NCBI RefSeq assembly: GCF_005082825.1
Contig: NZ_CP034882.1
Span: 581,851 to 645,850, forward strand
Direction: 5' to 3'
DNA from: Buchnera aphidicola (Brevicoryne brassicae)
Lineage (GTDB): Bacteria; Pseudomonadota; Gammaproteobacteria; Enterobacterales; Enterobacteriaceae
DNA length: 64,000 bases
Shown: in pieces, positions 9,544 through 19,276 of the stretch
Layout: the number at the start of each line of letters is the position of its first letter
Numbering within the stretch: position 1 is the stretch's first letter
Program-made: the position numbers and the translations under genes
The notes under the pieces: generated by a model
Databases searched by the model: none
Seen by the model: only the letters and a program-made list of their open reading frames with translations
What the model was told of the DNA's origin: nothing

Positions 9544-10674
9544 ATGTTTAAATTATCTCCTATTAGTTTATATATTCATATTCCTTGGTGTTTAAAAAAA
9601 TGTGGGTACTGTGATTTTCATTCATATGTCAGTCCAGAAATTATTCCTGAGAAAAAGTATATTGAAAATTTATTAAAAGACTTTGAAAAAGATTTACATC
9701 TTATAAAAAATAGAAAAATAAATACTATTTTTATCGGTGGAGGAACACCTAGTTTATTAAAAAATAAATCAATAAAAAGATTAATTTATGGTATTAAAGA
9801 AAGATATTTTGTTTCTCAAAATGCAGAAATTACTATAGAAGCAAATCCTAAAACAATAGAATGCAAACGTTTTGTTCATTATAAAAATTCTGGAATTAAT
9901 CGTTTTTCTTTAGGTGTTCAAACATTTGATTCAGATTTACTAAAAAAAATAGAACGCACATACGATTTAGATGAATGTATAAATGCAATTAAAGAATTGA
10001 AAAAGGTAAGTCAAAATATTAATTTAGATTTAATGTATGGTTTACCTGATCAAACTTTAGAAAATTCTTTACTAGACTTGAAATATGCTATTGGATATAA
10101 TCCGTCTCATATCTCATGGTATCAGTTAACTATAGAACCTAATACTATATTTTATTCAAAAAAACTAAACATCCCTAATGATGAAATAATTTTCGAAATG
10201 TTCTCTAAAGGAGATAAGTTACTAAGAAAATCAGGATATAAAAAATATGAAATCTCTTCGTATGCAAAACATGATTACCAGTGCCAGCACAATCTTAATT
10301 ATTGGAATTTTGGCGATTACATAGGAATAGGTTGCGGAGCTCATGGTAAAATTACTCAAAAAAATGGTAAAATCATTAGAACGTTTAAAAACAAAAATAT
10401 AAAAAATTTTTTAAATGGAAATTATTTGAATTCTGTAAATACTGTTTCTGAAGAAGACATAGTTTTTGAATATTTTATGAATACTTTTAGGTTATATAAA
10501 CCTATTTTAAAAAAAGATTTTAGAAAAAAAACTCATATAAATGAAATTAATATAAAAAAAAGAATTCAAAAAGCAATAAATAATGGATTTTTAATTAATA
10601 CAACAGATTATTGGAATACAACAAAAAAAGGTAAATTTTTTTTGAATTCACTACTAAAAATCTTTTTAAAATAA
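9544..10674 (+). CDS. hemW: Radical SAM protein HemW
   Basis: HemN-like radical SAM protein, regarded as a heme chaperone rather than coproporphyrinogen oxidase. I start at MFKLSPISLYIHIPW (9544), which aligns with E. coli MVKLPPLSLYIHIPW; the open frame extends upstream but overlaps yggS. It has 376 residues (E. coli 378). The 4Fe-4S motif CLKKCGYC uses Cys16, Cys20 and Cys23, followed by GGGTPS and the conserved YQCQHNLNYW. It follows yggS as in E. coli. Confidence 0.94.
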   Translation: MFKLSPISLYIHIPWCLKKCGYCDFHSYVSPEIIPEKKYIENLLKDFEKDLHLIKNRKINTIFIGGGTPSLLKNKSIKRLIYGIKERYFVSQNAEITIEANPKTIECKRFVHYKNSGINRFSLGVQTFDSDLLKKIERTYDLDECINAIKELKKVSQNINLDLMYGLPDQTLENSLLDLKYAIGYNPSHISWYQLTIEPNTIFYSKKLNIPNDEIIFEMFSKGDKLLRKSGYKKYEISSYAKHDYQCQHNLNYWNFGDYIGIGCGAHGKITQKNGKIIRTFKNKNIKNFLNGNYLNSVNTVSEEDIVFEYFMNTFRLYKPILKKDFRKKTHINEINIKKRIQKAINNGFLINTTDYWNTTKKGKFFLNSLLKIFLK

Positions 10675-10684
10675 ATTAAATATA

Positions 10685-11407
10685 CTATGATATTTTTAAT
10701 TGAAACATTAAATCAAAAACACGATCACCACGAAGATGTGCCTTTTTTTCAAAATCAGTTATTATACGAGATACAGGACGTATAACAAAATCATTCGTCT
10801 TTGATAAATTTTCATAATCATCGATACAGTTAATTCTATCTAATATGTAAAAAGCATATTCTTCAGAATCCGTCACAATATGTAATATACCATTAAATAT
10901 TAGCTTTTTAGCAAGAACCTTTAAAAAATCACTTTGTAAAATCCTTCGTTTTTTATGACGTTTTTTATTCCAAGGATCTGGAAAAAAAATTTGTACAGTT
11001 AATAAAGTGTGATCTAAAATCATAATATTAATAACTTCAATCGCATCATAATAAATTATTTTTAAGTTTTTAAGTTTATAAATATAAGCTAAATTTAAGC
11101 ACGATCCTATTCCTGATTTATATACTTCTATCCCTAGAAAATTTTTATCAGGAAAATTCATTGCAGTTTGAACTAAAGATCTTCCTGAACCAAACCCAAT
11201 TTCTAATATAACTGGATCAGAACTATTAAATATAGAAGAAAAATTTAATGGTTCTAGGCAAAAATCAATTCCAATTAACGGCCAATATCTTTTAATTGCA
11301 TTTAATTGAGATGTAGTAATACGACCTTTACGACATACAAAACTTCGAATTTTACGTAAAAAAATACCATTATGGTCATATTTAGGTGTCAAAATATTAT
11401 TTTTCAT
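10685..11407 (-). CDS. trmB: tRNA (guanine-N7-)-methyltransferase
   Basis: Methylates G46 in the variable loop of tRNAs with S-adenosylmethionine. The 240 residues match E. coli TrmB (239). The SAM-binding loop is LEIGFGSGRSL, and the substrate-side motif FPDPWNKKRHKKRRI is fully conserved. It is convergent with hemW (10-base gap) and divergent from mutY, the yggH-mutY arrangement of E. coli. Confidence 0.96.
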   Translation of the reverse strand: MKNNILTPKYDHNGIFLRKIRSFVCRKGRITTSQLNAIKRYWPLIGIDFCLEPLNFSSIFNSSDPVILEIGFGSGRSLVQTAMNFPDKNFLGIEVYKSGIGSCLNLAYIYKLKNLKIIYYDAIEVINIMILDHTLLTVQIFFPDPWNKKRHKKRRILQSDFLKVLAKKLIFNGILHIVTDSEEYAFYILDRINCIDDYENLSKTNDFVIRPVSRIITDFEKKAHLRGDRVFDLMFQLKIS

Positions 11408-11510
11408 ATTTAGTTGCTAATTTAGTTTAAATCAAAAATTTTTAATAATTTATTCGTATAAAATTGAATATATTCTTTAAATTTTTTATAAAAAATGGTT
11501 GCTTATTATA

Positions 11511-12572
11511 ATGACAATATATTCTTTTTCCCAATTAGTTCTAAACTGGTACCATTTTTATGGCAGAAAAGATTTACCATGGCAAAAAAACAAAACATTA
11601 TACATAGTTTGGATATCTGAAATAATGTTACAACAAACTACAGTAAAATCTGTTATCCCATATTTTGAAAAATTCATATTAAATTTTCCAAACATAAAAA
11701 CCTTAAGTAATGCTAAATTAGACGAAGTTTTACATTTATGGAGCGGTTTAGGATACTATAATAGAGCAAGAAACATTCATAAATCAGCTCAAATCATTCA
11801 AATAAAACATAATGGGATATTTCCTAATCAATTTATAGAAGTCATTAAACTACCGGGAATAGGAAAATCTACAGCAGGAGCTATTTTATCTTTATCACTA
11901 AATTTTTTTTATTCTATTTTAGATGGAAATGTAAAAAGAATTTTAATTCGTTACTATGGTATTATAGGCTCTTTAAAAGATAGAACAACAGAAAAAAAAT
12001 TATGGGATATCATAGAGTATATTACTCCAATACATAATAGTGCTAAATTCAATCAAGCCATGATGGACTTAGGTTCATTAATCTGTATACGTGGAAAAGC
12101 AAAATGTAATATTTGTCCATTAAATCAAAAATGCGTTGCATATATAGAACAAAAATGGGAAAAATACCCTTTAAAACACATCAAAAAAAAAACTCCTAAA
12201 ATAATATCTTGGTTTGTTTTAATTAAATTTAAAAATAATTTTTGGATAGAAAAAAATACCAAAAAAAACATTTGGAGAGATTTGTTTTGTTTTCCAAGTT
12301 TTGATAGTCAAAAAAAAGCATTAATCTGGTCAAAAGAAAAAAAAATAAATTTAAATAAAAGAAAAAAGATGATATCATTTTTTCATCAATTTAGTCATTT
12401 TATTTTACATATTCATCCAATTTTATTTGAATTATCATCTATTTTAGAAATTCATGAAAAAGATAAAATGGGTCTTTGGTATGATTTAAACAATCCTCAA
12501 CATATAGGATTACCTCGACCTGTAAAAAAAATACTTGAAAGTTTTAAAAAAGATATTTTTTTAAGGGGATAA
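11511..12572 (+). CDS. mutY: Adenine DNA glycosylase MutY
   Basis: Removes adenine mispaired with 8-oxoguanine or G. Starting at MTIYSF (11511) gives 353 residues (E. coli 350); an upstream TTG in frame is not needed. Catalytic Glu37 (SEIMLQQT) and Asp138 (ILDGNVKR) are in place, the helix-hairpin-helix LPGIGKSTAG is intact, and the Fe-S cysteines are 192, 199, 202 and 208, the same as in E. coli. A degenerate C-terminal Nudix-like domain is present. It is followed 6 bases later by yggX. Confidence 0.97.
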   Translation: MTIYSFSQLVLNWYHFYGRKDLPWQKNKTLYIVWISEIMLQQTTVKSVIPYFEKFILNFPNIKTLSNAKLDEVLHLWSGLGYYNRARNIHKSAQIIQIKHNGIFPNQFIEVIKLPGIGKSTAGAILSLSLNFFYSILDGNVKRILIRYYGIIGSLKDRTTEKKLWDIIEYITPIHNSAKFNQAMMDLGSLICIRGKAKCNICPLNQKCVAYIEQKWEKYPLKHIKKKTPKIISWFVLIKFKNNFWIEKNTKKNIWRDLFCFPSFDSQKKALIWSKEKKINLNKRKKMISFFHQFSHFILHIHPILFELSSILEIHEKDKMGLWYDLNNPQHIGLPRPVKKILESFKKDIFLRG

Positions 12573-12578
12573 TAAAAA

Positions 12579-12824
12579 ATGCCTCGTATAATTTTTTGTA
12601 CGTTTTTAGAAAAAAAATCTGAAGGTCAAGATTATCAATCGTATCCTGGTGAATTAGGAAAAAAAATATATAATCAAATCTCTAAAACAGCATGGAAGCA
12701 ATGGATTATAAAACAAACTATTTTAATAAATGAGAAAAAACTCAATATGTGTAATATTAATGACCAAGAAGAAATAGAAAAACAAATGAAATTATTTTTA
12801 TTTAAAAAAACTGAAAAAATATAA
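12579..12824 (+). CDS. yggX: Probable Fe(II)-trafficking protein YggX
   Basis: Small protein implicated in iron handling and protection of Fe-S proteins. It has 81 residues (E. coli 91); the conserved N-terminal Cys is in [12 protein letters not shown] and the core [21 protein letters not shown] is present. It is spaced 6 bases from mutY, the conserved mutY-yggX operon; the product may help keep the MutY cluster intact (inference). Confidence 0.94.
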   Translation: MPRIIFCTFLEKKSEGQDYQSYPGELGKKIYNQISKTAWKQWIIKQTILINEKKLNMCNINDQEEIEKQMKLFLFKKTEKI

Positions 12825-12918
12825 GATTATTTATAATAACTATTGTGAGTAATTTTTAAAAATTAAAAAACACTTTATCTTAAAATAATACTTTTTACTT
12901 TATAAAAAAAATCATACA

Positions 12919-13695
12919 GTGCTAATATTTGATTCAGGAGTAGGTGGTTTATCTATATTAAAATATATAAAAAAAAAACTACCAAACATACATTATGTAT
13001 ATGTATTAGATAATGAATTTTTTCCTTATGGAAACAAAAAAAAACTTTTTATTATCGAGAGAAGTATTAACATAATTAATATAGTAAAAAAAATTTATCC
13101 TATTCAGATAGTTTTAATTGCATGTAATACAGCAAGTACTGCTAGTTTATCTATCTTAAGAAAAAAATTTAATTTTCCTATTATTGGCGTTCTACCTGAT
13201 ATTCACACAGCTAAAAAAATTACAAAAAATAACATTATTGGTTTAATAGCTACTAAAGCAACTATTAATTCTTCTTATATCAAAAAAATAATACAAAAAA
13301 AATCTTTTAATAAAGTAATTAAAATTATAGCCACAAATAAATTAGCATTAATAGCTGAAAAAAAAATCAGAGGTATTAAAGTTGAAAAAATAGAATTACA
13401 AAATATTTTTCAACCATGGATTAATCTTGCAGTACAGCCAGATACAATTATATTAGGCTGTACTCATTTTTTATTATTAAAAAAAGAAATTCAAAACATT
13501 TTACATCCATCTGTTTATTTTATCGACTCAAAAAAAATAATTATATCTAAAATTAAGAAAATTTTTTATAAAACAAAAATTGATCAAAAAATAATAAAAA
13601 ATATTTTTTTCTATTCAAAAAATAATAAAAAATTACAAGAATTGCTATTTTTTTTACAAGAATACAATTTTAATATAAAAAAAAAATTAATTTAA
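12919..13695 (+). CDS. murI: Glutamate racemase
   Basis: Makes D-glutamate for peptidoglycan. The frame begins at GTG 12919, directly before the first strand (LIFDSGVGG); upstream the frame is open to a stop at 12886 without an ATG, and no ATG exists between yggX and this point. Catalytic cysteines are Cys69 (ACNTAS) and Cys181 (GCTHF), and Asp5 is conserved. The 258 residues lack the disordered N-terminus of the 285-residue E. coli enzyme. The last 9 bases overlap the end of convergent sbcB. The start is uncertain; the identity is not. Confidence 0.93.
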   Translation: MLIFDSGVGGLSILKYIKKKLPNIHYVYVLDNEFFPYGNKKKLFIIERSINIINIVKKIYPIQIVLIACNTASTASLSILRKKFNFPIIGVLPDIHTAKKITKNNIIGLIATKATINSSYIKKIIQKKSFNKVIKIIATNKLALIAEKKIRGIKVEKIELQNIFQPWINLAVQPDTIILGCTHFLLLKKEIQNILHPSVYFIDSKKIIISKIKKIFYKTKIDQKIIKNIFFYSKNNKKLQELLFFLQEYNFNIKKKLI

Positions 13696-15126
13696 ATTAA
13701 AATTTTGATAAAATAATTTTTTATATTTTTGAAAAGTATAAACTAATATACTATTTAGTAAAATAATATTCTTTTTATTAAGAGAATTCTGTTTTAATAA
13801 ATCTTTAATTTTATCTATATATTCGTTTAAAACACTTGGTTTTAAAACATTTAAACAATATTTAAACCATAATTTTTTCTCATTTTTATTTAATGTCTCT
13901 AAAAAATTTCGAGCTCGATAACGAAAAAATAATGTTTTTAAACGAATATCATGAAAATTACAATTAATTTTTTTTAATAAAAACGGTGAAGTATTTCTAA
14001 TAATTTCTATAATTTTTTTATCATGTACATCAAAAAACGCATTATAAATTTGTAAATCTACATTTGACGAAATACTAAAATCATTTTTTTTAGAAAAAAT
14101 AACTTTTATTTTTTCAAAAAAATTACTATTTTTTTTTAAAAAATTAATTTTACTATTATATAAAAAAACATCTAAATCAAGTCGACGATAATCTTCAACT
14201 CGTATAGATTGAATCGGTGCTAACATTGGACAACGATTAAGATGCAATAAAACTATTCCTAAATTAAATAAATTTTTGATAAAATTATTATCAAAAGATA
14301 TTTTTTGACATAAAAGAATTAATCTTTCAACATCTTTAAACAAATCAATAGCAATTAGTACATTACTATTATTTTTATGCCATGCTATAGGTAATATACA
14401 GCTTAGATTGTAACGAACAGCACCAAAATGATTAGAAATATAAACAATTGGCTCAAATTTTTTTAAATTGATTAATTTATATAACTCTTTTTTATTTCTA
14501 TTTCTGAAAAAAAAGCTAAATAATTTAGGTTGCATTTTTTTAATCAATTTTGTTATTGCGATAGTTGCATATACATCCGCCATAGCATCATGTGCATTTA
14601 AATGAACAATATTATTTATTTTAGTTAAATCTGAAAGTTTAAAACTAACTAGACCTAAATTATTTTTAGGCCATTTTATACCTTTAGGTCTCAAAGCATA
14701 ACATGCTCTTAATAAAGGTAATATATCCCAACGAGAATTTCCATTCTTCCAACACCATTCATAGGGATCAAAAAAATTTCTATAAAATATATTTCTTGTA
14801 ATTTCATCATCAAAATTAATGTTATTATAACCAACAATGCACGTATTTGATTGTTTAAAAATATTGAATATTTTTTTAGAAAAAATATATTCATTAGTTC
14901 CATGTTTTTGTGTATATTGAGGAGTTATACGTGTAATTAAAACAGAACAAGGATCAGGTAAATAATCATCTGAAGAATAACAATAAAAACATTGTGGATC
15001 TTCAATAACATTAAAATCCGTATCTGTTCTAATGCAAGCAAATTGAGCTGGCTTATCTAAAGATGTATGTATTCCAAAAGTTTCATAATCATAAAATAAA
15101 AATGTAGAAGTTTTTTTTAAAGACAT
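13687..15126 (-). CDS. sbcB: Exodeoxyribonuclease I
   Basis: 3'-5' single-strand DNA exonuclease of the DEDDh family. It has 479 residues (E. coli 475). Exo motifs are visible: YDYETFG near residues 12-18, VGYNNINFDDEI, and NAHDAMADVYAT carrying the catalytic His and Asp, followed by the SH3-like and helical C-terminal domains. It is convergent with murI and divergent from tmaR, which is also close to sbcB in E. coli. Confidence 0.95.
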   Translation of the reverse strand: MSLKKTSTFLFYDYETFGIHTSLDKPAQFACIRTDTDFNVIEDPQCFYCYSSDDYLPDPCSVLITRITPQYTQKHGTNEYIFSKKIFNIFKQSNTCIVGYNNINFDDEITRNIFYRNFFDPYEWCWKNGNSRWDILPLLRACYALRPKGIKWPKNNLGLVSFKLSDLTKINNIVHLNAHDAMADVYATIAITKLIKKMQPKLFSFFFRNRNKKELYKLINLKKFEPIVYISNHFGAVRYNLSCILPIAWHKNNSNVLIAIDLFKDVERLILLCQKISFDNNFIKNLFNLGIVLLHLNRCPMLAPIQSIRVEDYRRLDLDVFLYNSKINFLKKNSNFFEKIKVIFSKKNDFSISSNVDLQIYNAFFDVHDKKIIEIIRNTSPFLLKKINCNFHDIRLKTLFFRYRARNFLETLNKNEKKLWFKYCLNVLKPSVLNEYIDKIKDLLKQNSLNKKNIILLNSILVYTFQKYKKLFYQNFNLN

Positions 15127-15230
15127 AATTTTTTTAAAATTTAATAATTAAATAAAACATGTTAAACTTTTAACATTTTGATATTTTTCAAAAAATTAAA
15201 AATTAAACATAAATAAAAGGCTTTTTAAAA

Positions 15231-15539
15231 ATGTCAGACACAAAAAAATCATTTAAAAATGTATTAGAATTCGTTCATAAATTTAGAAGAAAAAATAAAA
15301 TCAAGAGAGAGATATCTGACATTGAAAAAAAAATTAGAGACAATCAAAAAAGAATATTACTTTTAGATAATCTTAGTCAATATATTACATCAGATATGAA
15401 TTATGAAGAAATTAAAAAGATAATTTTTATGATGAAAAACGATTACGAAGATAGAGTCGATGACTACATTGTGAAAAGTGCAGAACTTTCTAAAGAAAAA
15501 AGAAACTTATCAAGAGAACTAAAACTAATTATTAATTAA
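15231..15539 (+). CDS. tmaR: PTS-organising protein TmaR (YeeX, DUF496)
   Basis: A 102-residue, highly charged, wholly helical coiled-coil protein matching E. coli YeeX (109 residues) through segments such as [11 protein letters not shown] and LLDNLSQYI. In E. coli TmaR places the PTS enzyme EI at the cell pole and controls its activity. Retention beside a mannitol PTS (mtlA, about 14 kb away) in a strongly reduced genome suggests it still matters for PTS control; this is inference. The ATG start is preceded by AAAAGG. Confidence 0.88.
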   Translation: MSDTKKSFKNVLEFVHKFRRKNKIKREISDIEKKIRDNQKRILLLDNLSQYITSDMNYEEIKKIIFMMKNDYEDRVDDYIVKSAELSKEKRNLSRELKLIIN

Positions 15540-15546
15540 ATTTTTT

Positions 15547-15619
15547 CTCCCCTGACTGGATTCGAACCAGTGACATACGGATTAACAGTCCGCCGTTCTG
15601 CCAACTGAACTACAGAGGA
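15547..15619 (-). tRNA. asn tRNA: tRNA-Asn (GTT)
   Basis: Reverse strand folds into a 73-base cloverleaf nearly identical to E. coli tRNA-Asn, anticodon GTT in the loop CTGTTAA. The acceptor stem TCCTCTG pairs with CAGGGGA (one G-U) and the discriminator is G. The CCA end is not encoded. Confidence 0.95.
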
Positions 15620-15753
15620 ATTTAATAATATATATCAAAATTTTATCCATCTGTCAAATATATATATTTTTTTTTTTAAAAAACATGAAATTTTAAAAAG
15701 AACTCTAGATTATTAGAAAAAATTGATTTATAGTATAAAGATAGAAAAAATAT

Positions 15754-15829
15754 GGCCCTTTAGCTCAGTGGTAAGAGCAGGCGACTCATAATCGCTTGGT
15801 CGCTGGTTCAAATCCAGCAAGGGCCACCA
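15754..15829 (+). tRNA. ile tRNA: tRNA-Ile2 (CAT anticodon, lysidine type)
   Basis: A 76-base cloverleaf with encoded CCA. The anticodon is CAT, but the body (GGCCCTTTAGCTCAGTGG, GCGACTCATAATCGC) matches E. coli ileX/ileY rather than elongator or initiator tRNA-Met. It should therefore read AUA codons after TilS converts C34 to lysidine. Automatic annotation may call it tRNA-Met. Confidence 0.9.
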
Positions 15830-15957
15830 ATAAAAAATTACTGCTTTTTTTATAAAATTTTCTAATAAAAATTATCATAATTTTTAATATCAACTAAAAT
15901 GTTGATATTTTTTAAAATATTATTTTGAATTTTATGATAAATTAGGATTTAATTTTT

Positions 15958-16605
15958 ATGCACTGGAAAAAACAATTTATTGACTTTTGTTTTAAAAAAA
16001 AAGCTTTAAAATTTGGAACATTTACACTAAAATCAGGACGTTGCAGTCCTTATTTTTTTAACTCAGGTCTATTATCTAACGGTAAAGACATTGTCAAAAT
16101 TGGTTTATTTTACGCTCATTCTATAATAGACTCAAAAATAGAATTTGACGTTTTATTTGGTCCAGCATATAAAGGTATTCCTATCGCTGTAGCAACCTCC
16201 ATAGCATTAAAAAATTACTATAATTTAAATATTCCATATACTTTTAATAGAAAAGAAAAAAAAACATATGGAGAAAAGGGCAATTTAGTAGGCAATATAA
16301 TTCAAAACAAGAAAATTATTATTTTAGATGATGTAATAACATCAGGAACTGCAATACATCATTCTATTAAAATTCTTGAAGAACAAAACGCACATATATC
16401 TTCTATATTTGTACTTCTAGATAGAAAAGAAAAAGGGAAAAGAGATTTATATAACGTGAATTATCTCAGTAACAAAAAAAGTTATAAAATTATTTCAATA
16501 ATTACAATTAAAGATTTAATTAATTATTTACTAGAAGATAAAAAATTAAAAAAACATGTACCAGAATTAGAAAAATATCGTCAAAAATATGGTCTTAATG
16601 AATAA
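15958..16605 (+). CDS. pyrE: Orotate phosphoribosyltransferase
   Basis: Joins orotate and PRPP to make OMP in pyrimidine synthesis. It has 215 residues (E. coli 213). The type I PRTase PRPP loop IIILDDVITSGTA is intact, as are the N-terminal FTLKSGRCSPYFFN and the flexible-loop region RKEKKTYGEKG. It is convergent with dut; in E. coli the two are separated by slmA, which is missing here. Confidence 0.97.
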   Translation: MHWKKQFIDFCFKKKALKFGTFTLKSGRCSPYFFNSGLLSNGKDIVKIGLFYAHSIIDSKIEFDVLFGPAYKGIPIAVATSIALKNYYNLNIPYTFNRKEKKTYGEKGNLVGNIIQNKKIIILDDVITSGTAIHHSIKILEEQNAHISSIFVLLDRKEKGKRDLYNVNYLSNKKSYKIISIITIKDLINYLLEDKKLKKHVPELEKYRQKYGLNE

Positions 16606-16630
16606 ATATAAAAAATAACATAAAACATAT

Positions 16631-17086
16631 TTAAAAAGTTCCAGAATGTCCAAAACCTTTTTCAGCACGTATGGTTTTATCAAAATTTTTTACTAAAGAA
16701 AAATTTGGTCTAATAACTGGAATAAATATTATTTGCGCTATCCTATCATTAGGATTTATATAAAAAATTTTTTTACTACGATTCCAAAGGGATATCATTA
16801 ATTGACCTTGATAATCAGAATCAATTAAACCTACTAGATTACCCAGAACAATTCCTTTTTTATGACCTAATCCAGAACGAGGTAAAATCAGTGCTGTTAT
16901 ATTAGGATTTTTGATGTATATTGCTATACCAGTTGAAACTAAGATAGTCTTTTCAGGTTTTAACTTAATTTTTTCTTCTAAACAAGCTCGAAGATCTAAA
17001 CCAGATGATCCTGAAGTTGCATATGTTGGTAGTAAAAATTTTTTTTCAATACTTAAATCCATAATTTGTATTTCAATATTATTCAT
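16631..17086 (-). CDS. dut: dUTP diphosphatase
   Basis: Hydrolyses dUTP to dUMP and pyrophosphate, keeping uracil out of DNA. The 151 residues equal the E. coli length. Trimeric dUTPase motifs are present in order: the SSGLDLRA motif, [21 protein letters not shown] with the catalytic Asp, the DRIAQIIF motif, and the C-terminal GFGHSGTF arm. Confidence 0.97.
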   Translation of the reverse strand: MNNIEIQIMDLSIEKKFLLPTYATSGSSGLDLRACLEEKIKLKPEKTILVSTGIAIYIKNPNITALILPRSGLGHKKGIVLGNLVGLIDSDYQGQLMISLWNRSKKIFYINPNDRIAQIIFIPVIRPNFSLVKNFDKTIRAEKGFGHSGTF

Positions 17087-17132
17087 AATAAAATTCTTTC
17101 TTGATTAGTAAAAACAATTTTTGATTAAAACA

Positions 17133-17903
17133 TTATATTGACAATGCACAAAAACCAGAATTAATAAAAGAAGAACAAGAAGATAATGAATAGTTTAAAT
17201 CATCGCCTGTCCACGTCTTTACTGTTCCACCCGCAGCAGTAACAATAGCTTGACCTGCAGCAGTATCCCAAATATGGGTTTTCCCAAATCTTGGGTAAAT
17301 TTGTGCAGTACCTTCTGCAATTAAACAAAATTTTAGAGAAGAACCCATTTTTTTTAATTTATAATTTTTTATTTTTTTTAAATAATTGTTTAATTCTTTA
17401 TCAGGATGTGAACGACTAGTAATTAATAATGGTGTGTTCTTTTCTGAATAAGAAACGCTAATTTTTTCTTTTACACCTGGTTTGATTTCTTTCCAAGCGT
17501 TGTTATTAAAAGAAGAGTATAAAATGTTTGAAAAAGGAGCATATATCACTCCTAATACAGGAATTCCATTTTTAATTAAACTAATATTTACTGTAAATTC
17601 ACCATTTTTTTTCAAAAATTCTTTAGTTCCATCTAAAGGATCAATCAACCAATAATCTTTCCAAAAACGATAAATATCAAAATTATGTGATTCTTCTTCG
17701 GAAATGATTGGAAAATTAGGATTTATTTGTATAAGTCCTTCTTTAATTATGTTATTAGCTTCACGATCAACATTAGTTATAGGAGTTTTATCCGATTTAT
17801 AAGAAATATTTATAGATTTTTGAGAGTTATAAAATTTCATAATTACACTTCCTGTGTAACGCGCTAACTTACAAACTTTTTCTAACATTATACTTTTACA
17901 CAT
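17133..17903 (-). CDS. cysQ: 3'(2'),5'-bisphosphate nucleotidase CysQ
   Basis: Removes the 3' phosphate of PAP formed during sulfate assimilation. It has 256 residues from this ATG; E. coli CysQ aligns from the internal Met6 (MLEKVCKLAR), so a start at 17888 is equally possible. Metal-binding motifs of the inositol monophosphatase family are intact: SEEES, DPLDGTKEF and WDTAAGQAI. Presence fits a symbiont that reduces sulfate for cysteine. Confidence 0.95.
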   Translation of the reverse strand: MCKSIMLEKVCKLARYTGSVIMKFYNSQKSINISYKSDKTPITNVDREANNIIKEGLIQINPNFPIISEEESHNFDIYRFWKDYWLIDPLDGTKEFLKKNGEFTVNISLIKNGIPVLGVIYAPFSNILYSSFNNNAWKEIKPGVKEKISVSYSEKNTPLLITSRSHPDKELNNYLKKIKNYKLKKMGSSLKFCLIAEGTAQIYPRFGKTHIWDTAAGQAIVTAAGGTVKTWTGDDLNYSLSSCSSFINSGFCALSI

Positions 17904-17939
17904 CTTTAATAGTAATAAGAAATAAAAATTTCTAAAAAT

Positions 17940-18392
17940 TTAATTTTTTGAAATAACATTAACTATAAAATCAATACATATTTCGTTATGTGGTTGAAAT
18001 ATTACTTTATGTTCTCCGACTTTGCGCAATAAACCATTCGGTAGACGAATTTCTTTTTTATTTAATTTAATACCTAAAGACATCATTTCTTTTATTATAT
18101 TTCTAATACCTACAGAACCAAATATTTTACCTTCTTTACCCACTTTAGAAAAAATTGTTATAGCTTTTATTTTTTTTATTTTGTCAGCACGTGACTGTGC
18201 TGTAAGAAATTTATTAATATTTTCTTGTTCTAATGCAACACGTTGAGCCTCAAAAGATTCGATATTTTTTTTATGAGCTAAAATAGCTTTACCTTTTGGA
18301 ATCAAAAAGTTTCTTGCATAACCAGATTTAACATGAATAACTGAACCAGTATTACCTAATTTATGAATTGTTTCTAAAAGAATTATTTCCAT
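17940..18392 (-). CDS. rplI: 50S ribosomal protein L9
   Basis: 150 residues (E. coli 149). The N-terminal RNA-binding domain starts MEIILLETIHKLGNTG and contains the GYARNFLIPKGKA loop; a long connecting helix and the C-terminal domain follow. It is the last gene of the rpsF-rpsR-rplI operon. Confidence 0.97.
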   Translation of the reverse strand: MEIILLETIHKLGNTGSVIHVKSGYARNFLIPKGKAILAHKKNIESFEAQRVALEQENINKFLTAQSRADKIKKIKAITIFSKVGKEGKIFGSVGIRNIIKEMMSLGIKLNKKEIRLPNGLLRKVGEHKVIFQPHNEICIDFIVNVISKN

Positions 18393-18434
18393 TATTTAAT
18401 CTCATATATTATTACACATAAATAAATTTATTAT

Positions 18435-18743
<309 letters not shown>

Positions 18744-18758
18744 TTAAAAAAATTAAAT

Positions 18759-19106
18759 TTAAATTTGTTTTTTTTCTTTTTTTTCATCTTTTAATTTAAT
18801 AATAGGTGAAGGCTCGGTTATTGCTTTTTTCATACATATAATCATATTCCGAAGAACTATAGTATTAAAACGAAATTCTGTTTCTAAGAAATTAATAGCT
18901 TTAGAAGTAACTTCAATGTTCATTAAAACATAGTGTGCTTTTTGTAATTTATTAATAGAATAAGATAATTGACGTCTGCCCCAATCTTCTAAACGATGTA
19001 TAATACCTGAATGATTATCAATAATTTTTTTATATTTTTCAATTAACACTGGAACTTTTTCACTGTGATCGGGATGAATCATAAAAATAATTTCATAATG
19101 ACGCAT
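18759..19106 (-). CDS. rpsF: 30S ribosomal protein S6
   Basis: 115 residues, shorter than the 131-residue E. coli protein because the acidic, glutamylated C-terminal tail is replaced by a short lysine-rich end ([10 protein letters not shown]). The core [16 protein letters not shown], the [12 protein letters not shown] segment and the S18-binding face are conserved. First gene of its operon, with a strong AAAGGAG ribosome site and a hairpin just upstream (see leader feature). Confidence 0.97.
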   Translation of the reverse strand: MRHYEIIFMIHPDHSEKVPVLIEKYKKIIDNHSGIIHRLEDWGRRQLSYSINKLQKAHYVLMNIEVTSKAINFLETEFRFNTIVLRNMIICMKKAITEPSPIIKLKDEKKEKKQI

Positions 19107-19135
19107 AAAAAGATATGCTCCTTTTGGTTTTTTTA

Positions 19136-19174
19136 GCTTCCTTATGAGGTAATTATAGATATTTTCAAGGAAGC
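19136..19174 (-). promoter_or_regulatory. Candidate leader hairpin of the rpsF operon
   Basis: On the minus strand, GCTTCCTT and AAGGAAGC form a perfect 8-base stem with a 23-base loop, ending about 30 bases before the rpsF start and just upstream of its AAAGGAG ribosome site. Leaders of rpsF mRNAs in many bacteria bind the S6:S18 complex and repress the operon. Position fits; I did not verify the conserved binding motif, so the function is inferred. Confidence 0.5.
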
Positions 19175-19276
19175 AAGGAACTTTTTTAAGTTTATAGATA
19201 ATTTTATTACATATGGTATTTTAGTTTAATAAAAAAATCAATGAAATTTCATTGTTAAAATAAAAACGCATAAGAA

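Noticed and set aside
15754-15829. tRNA-Met call for the CAT-anticodon tRNA
   Set aside because: Stem sequences match the tRNA-Ile2 family, not elongator or initiator tRNA-Met.
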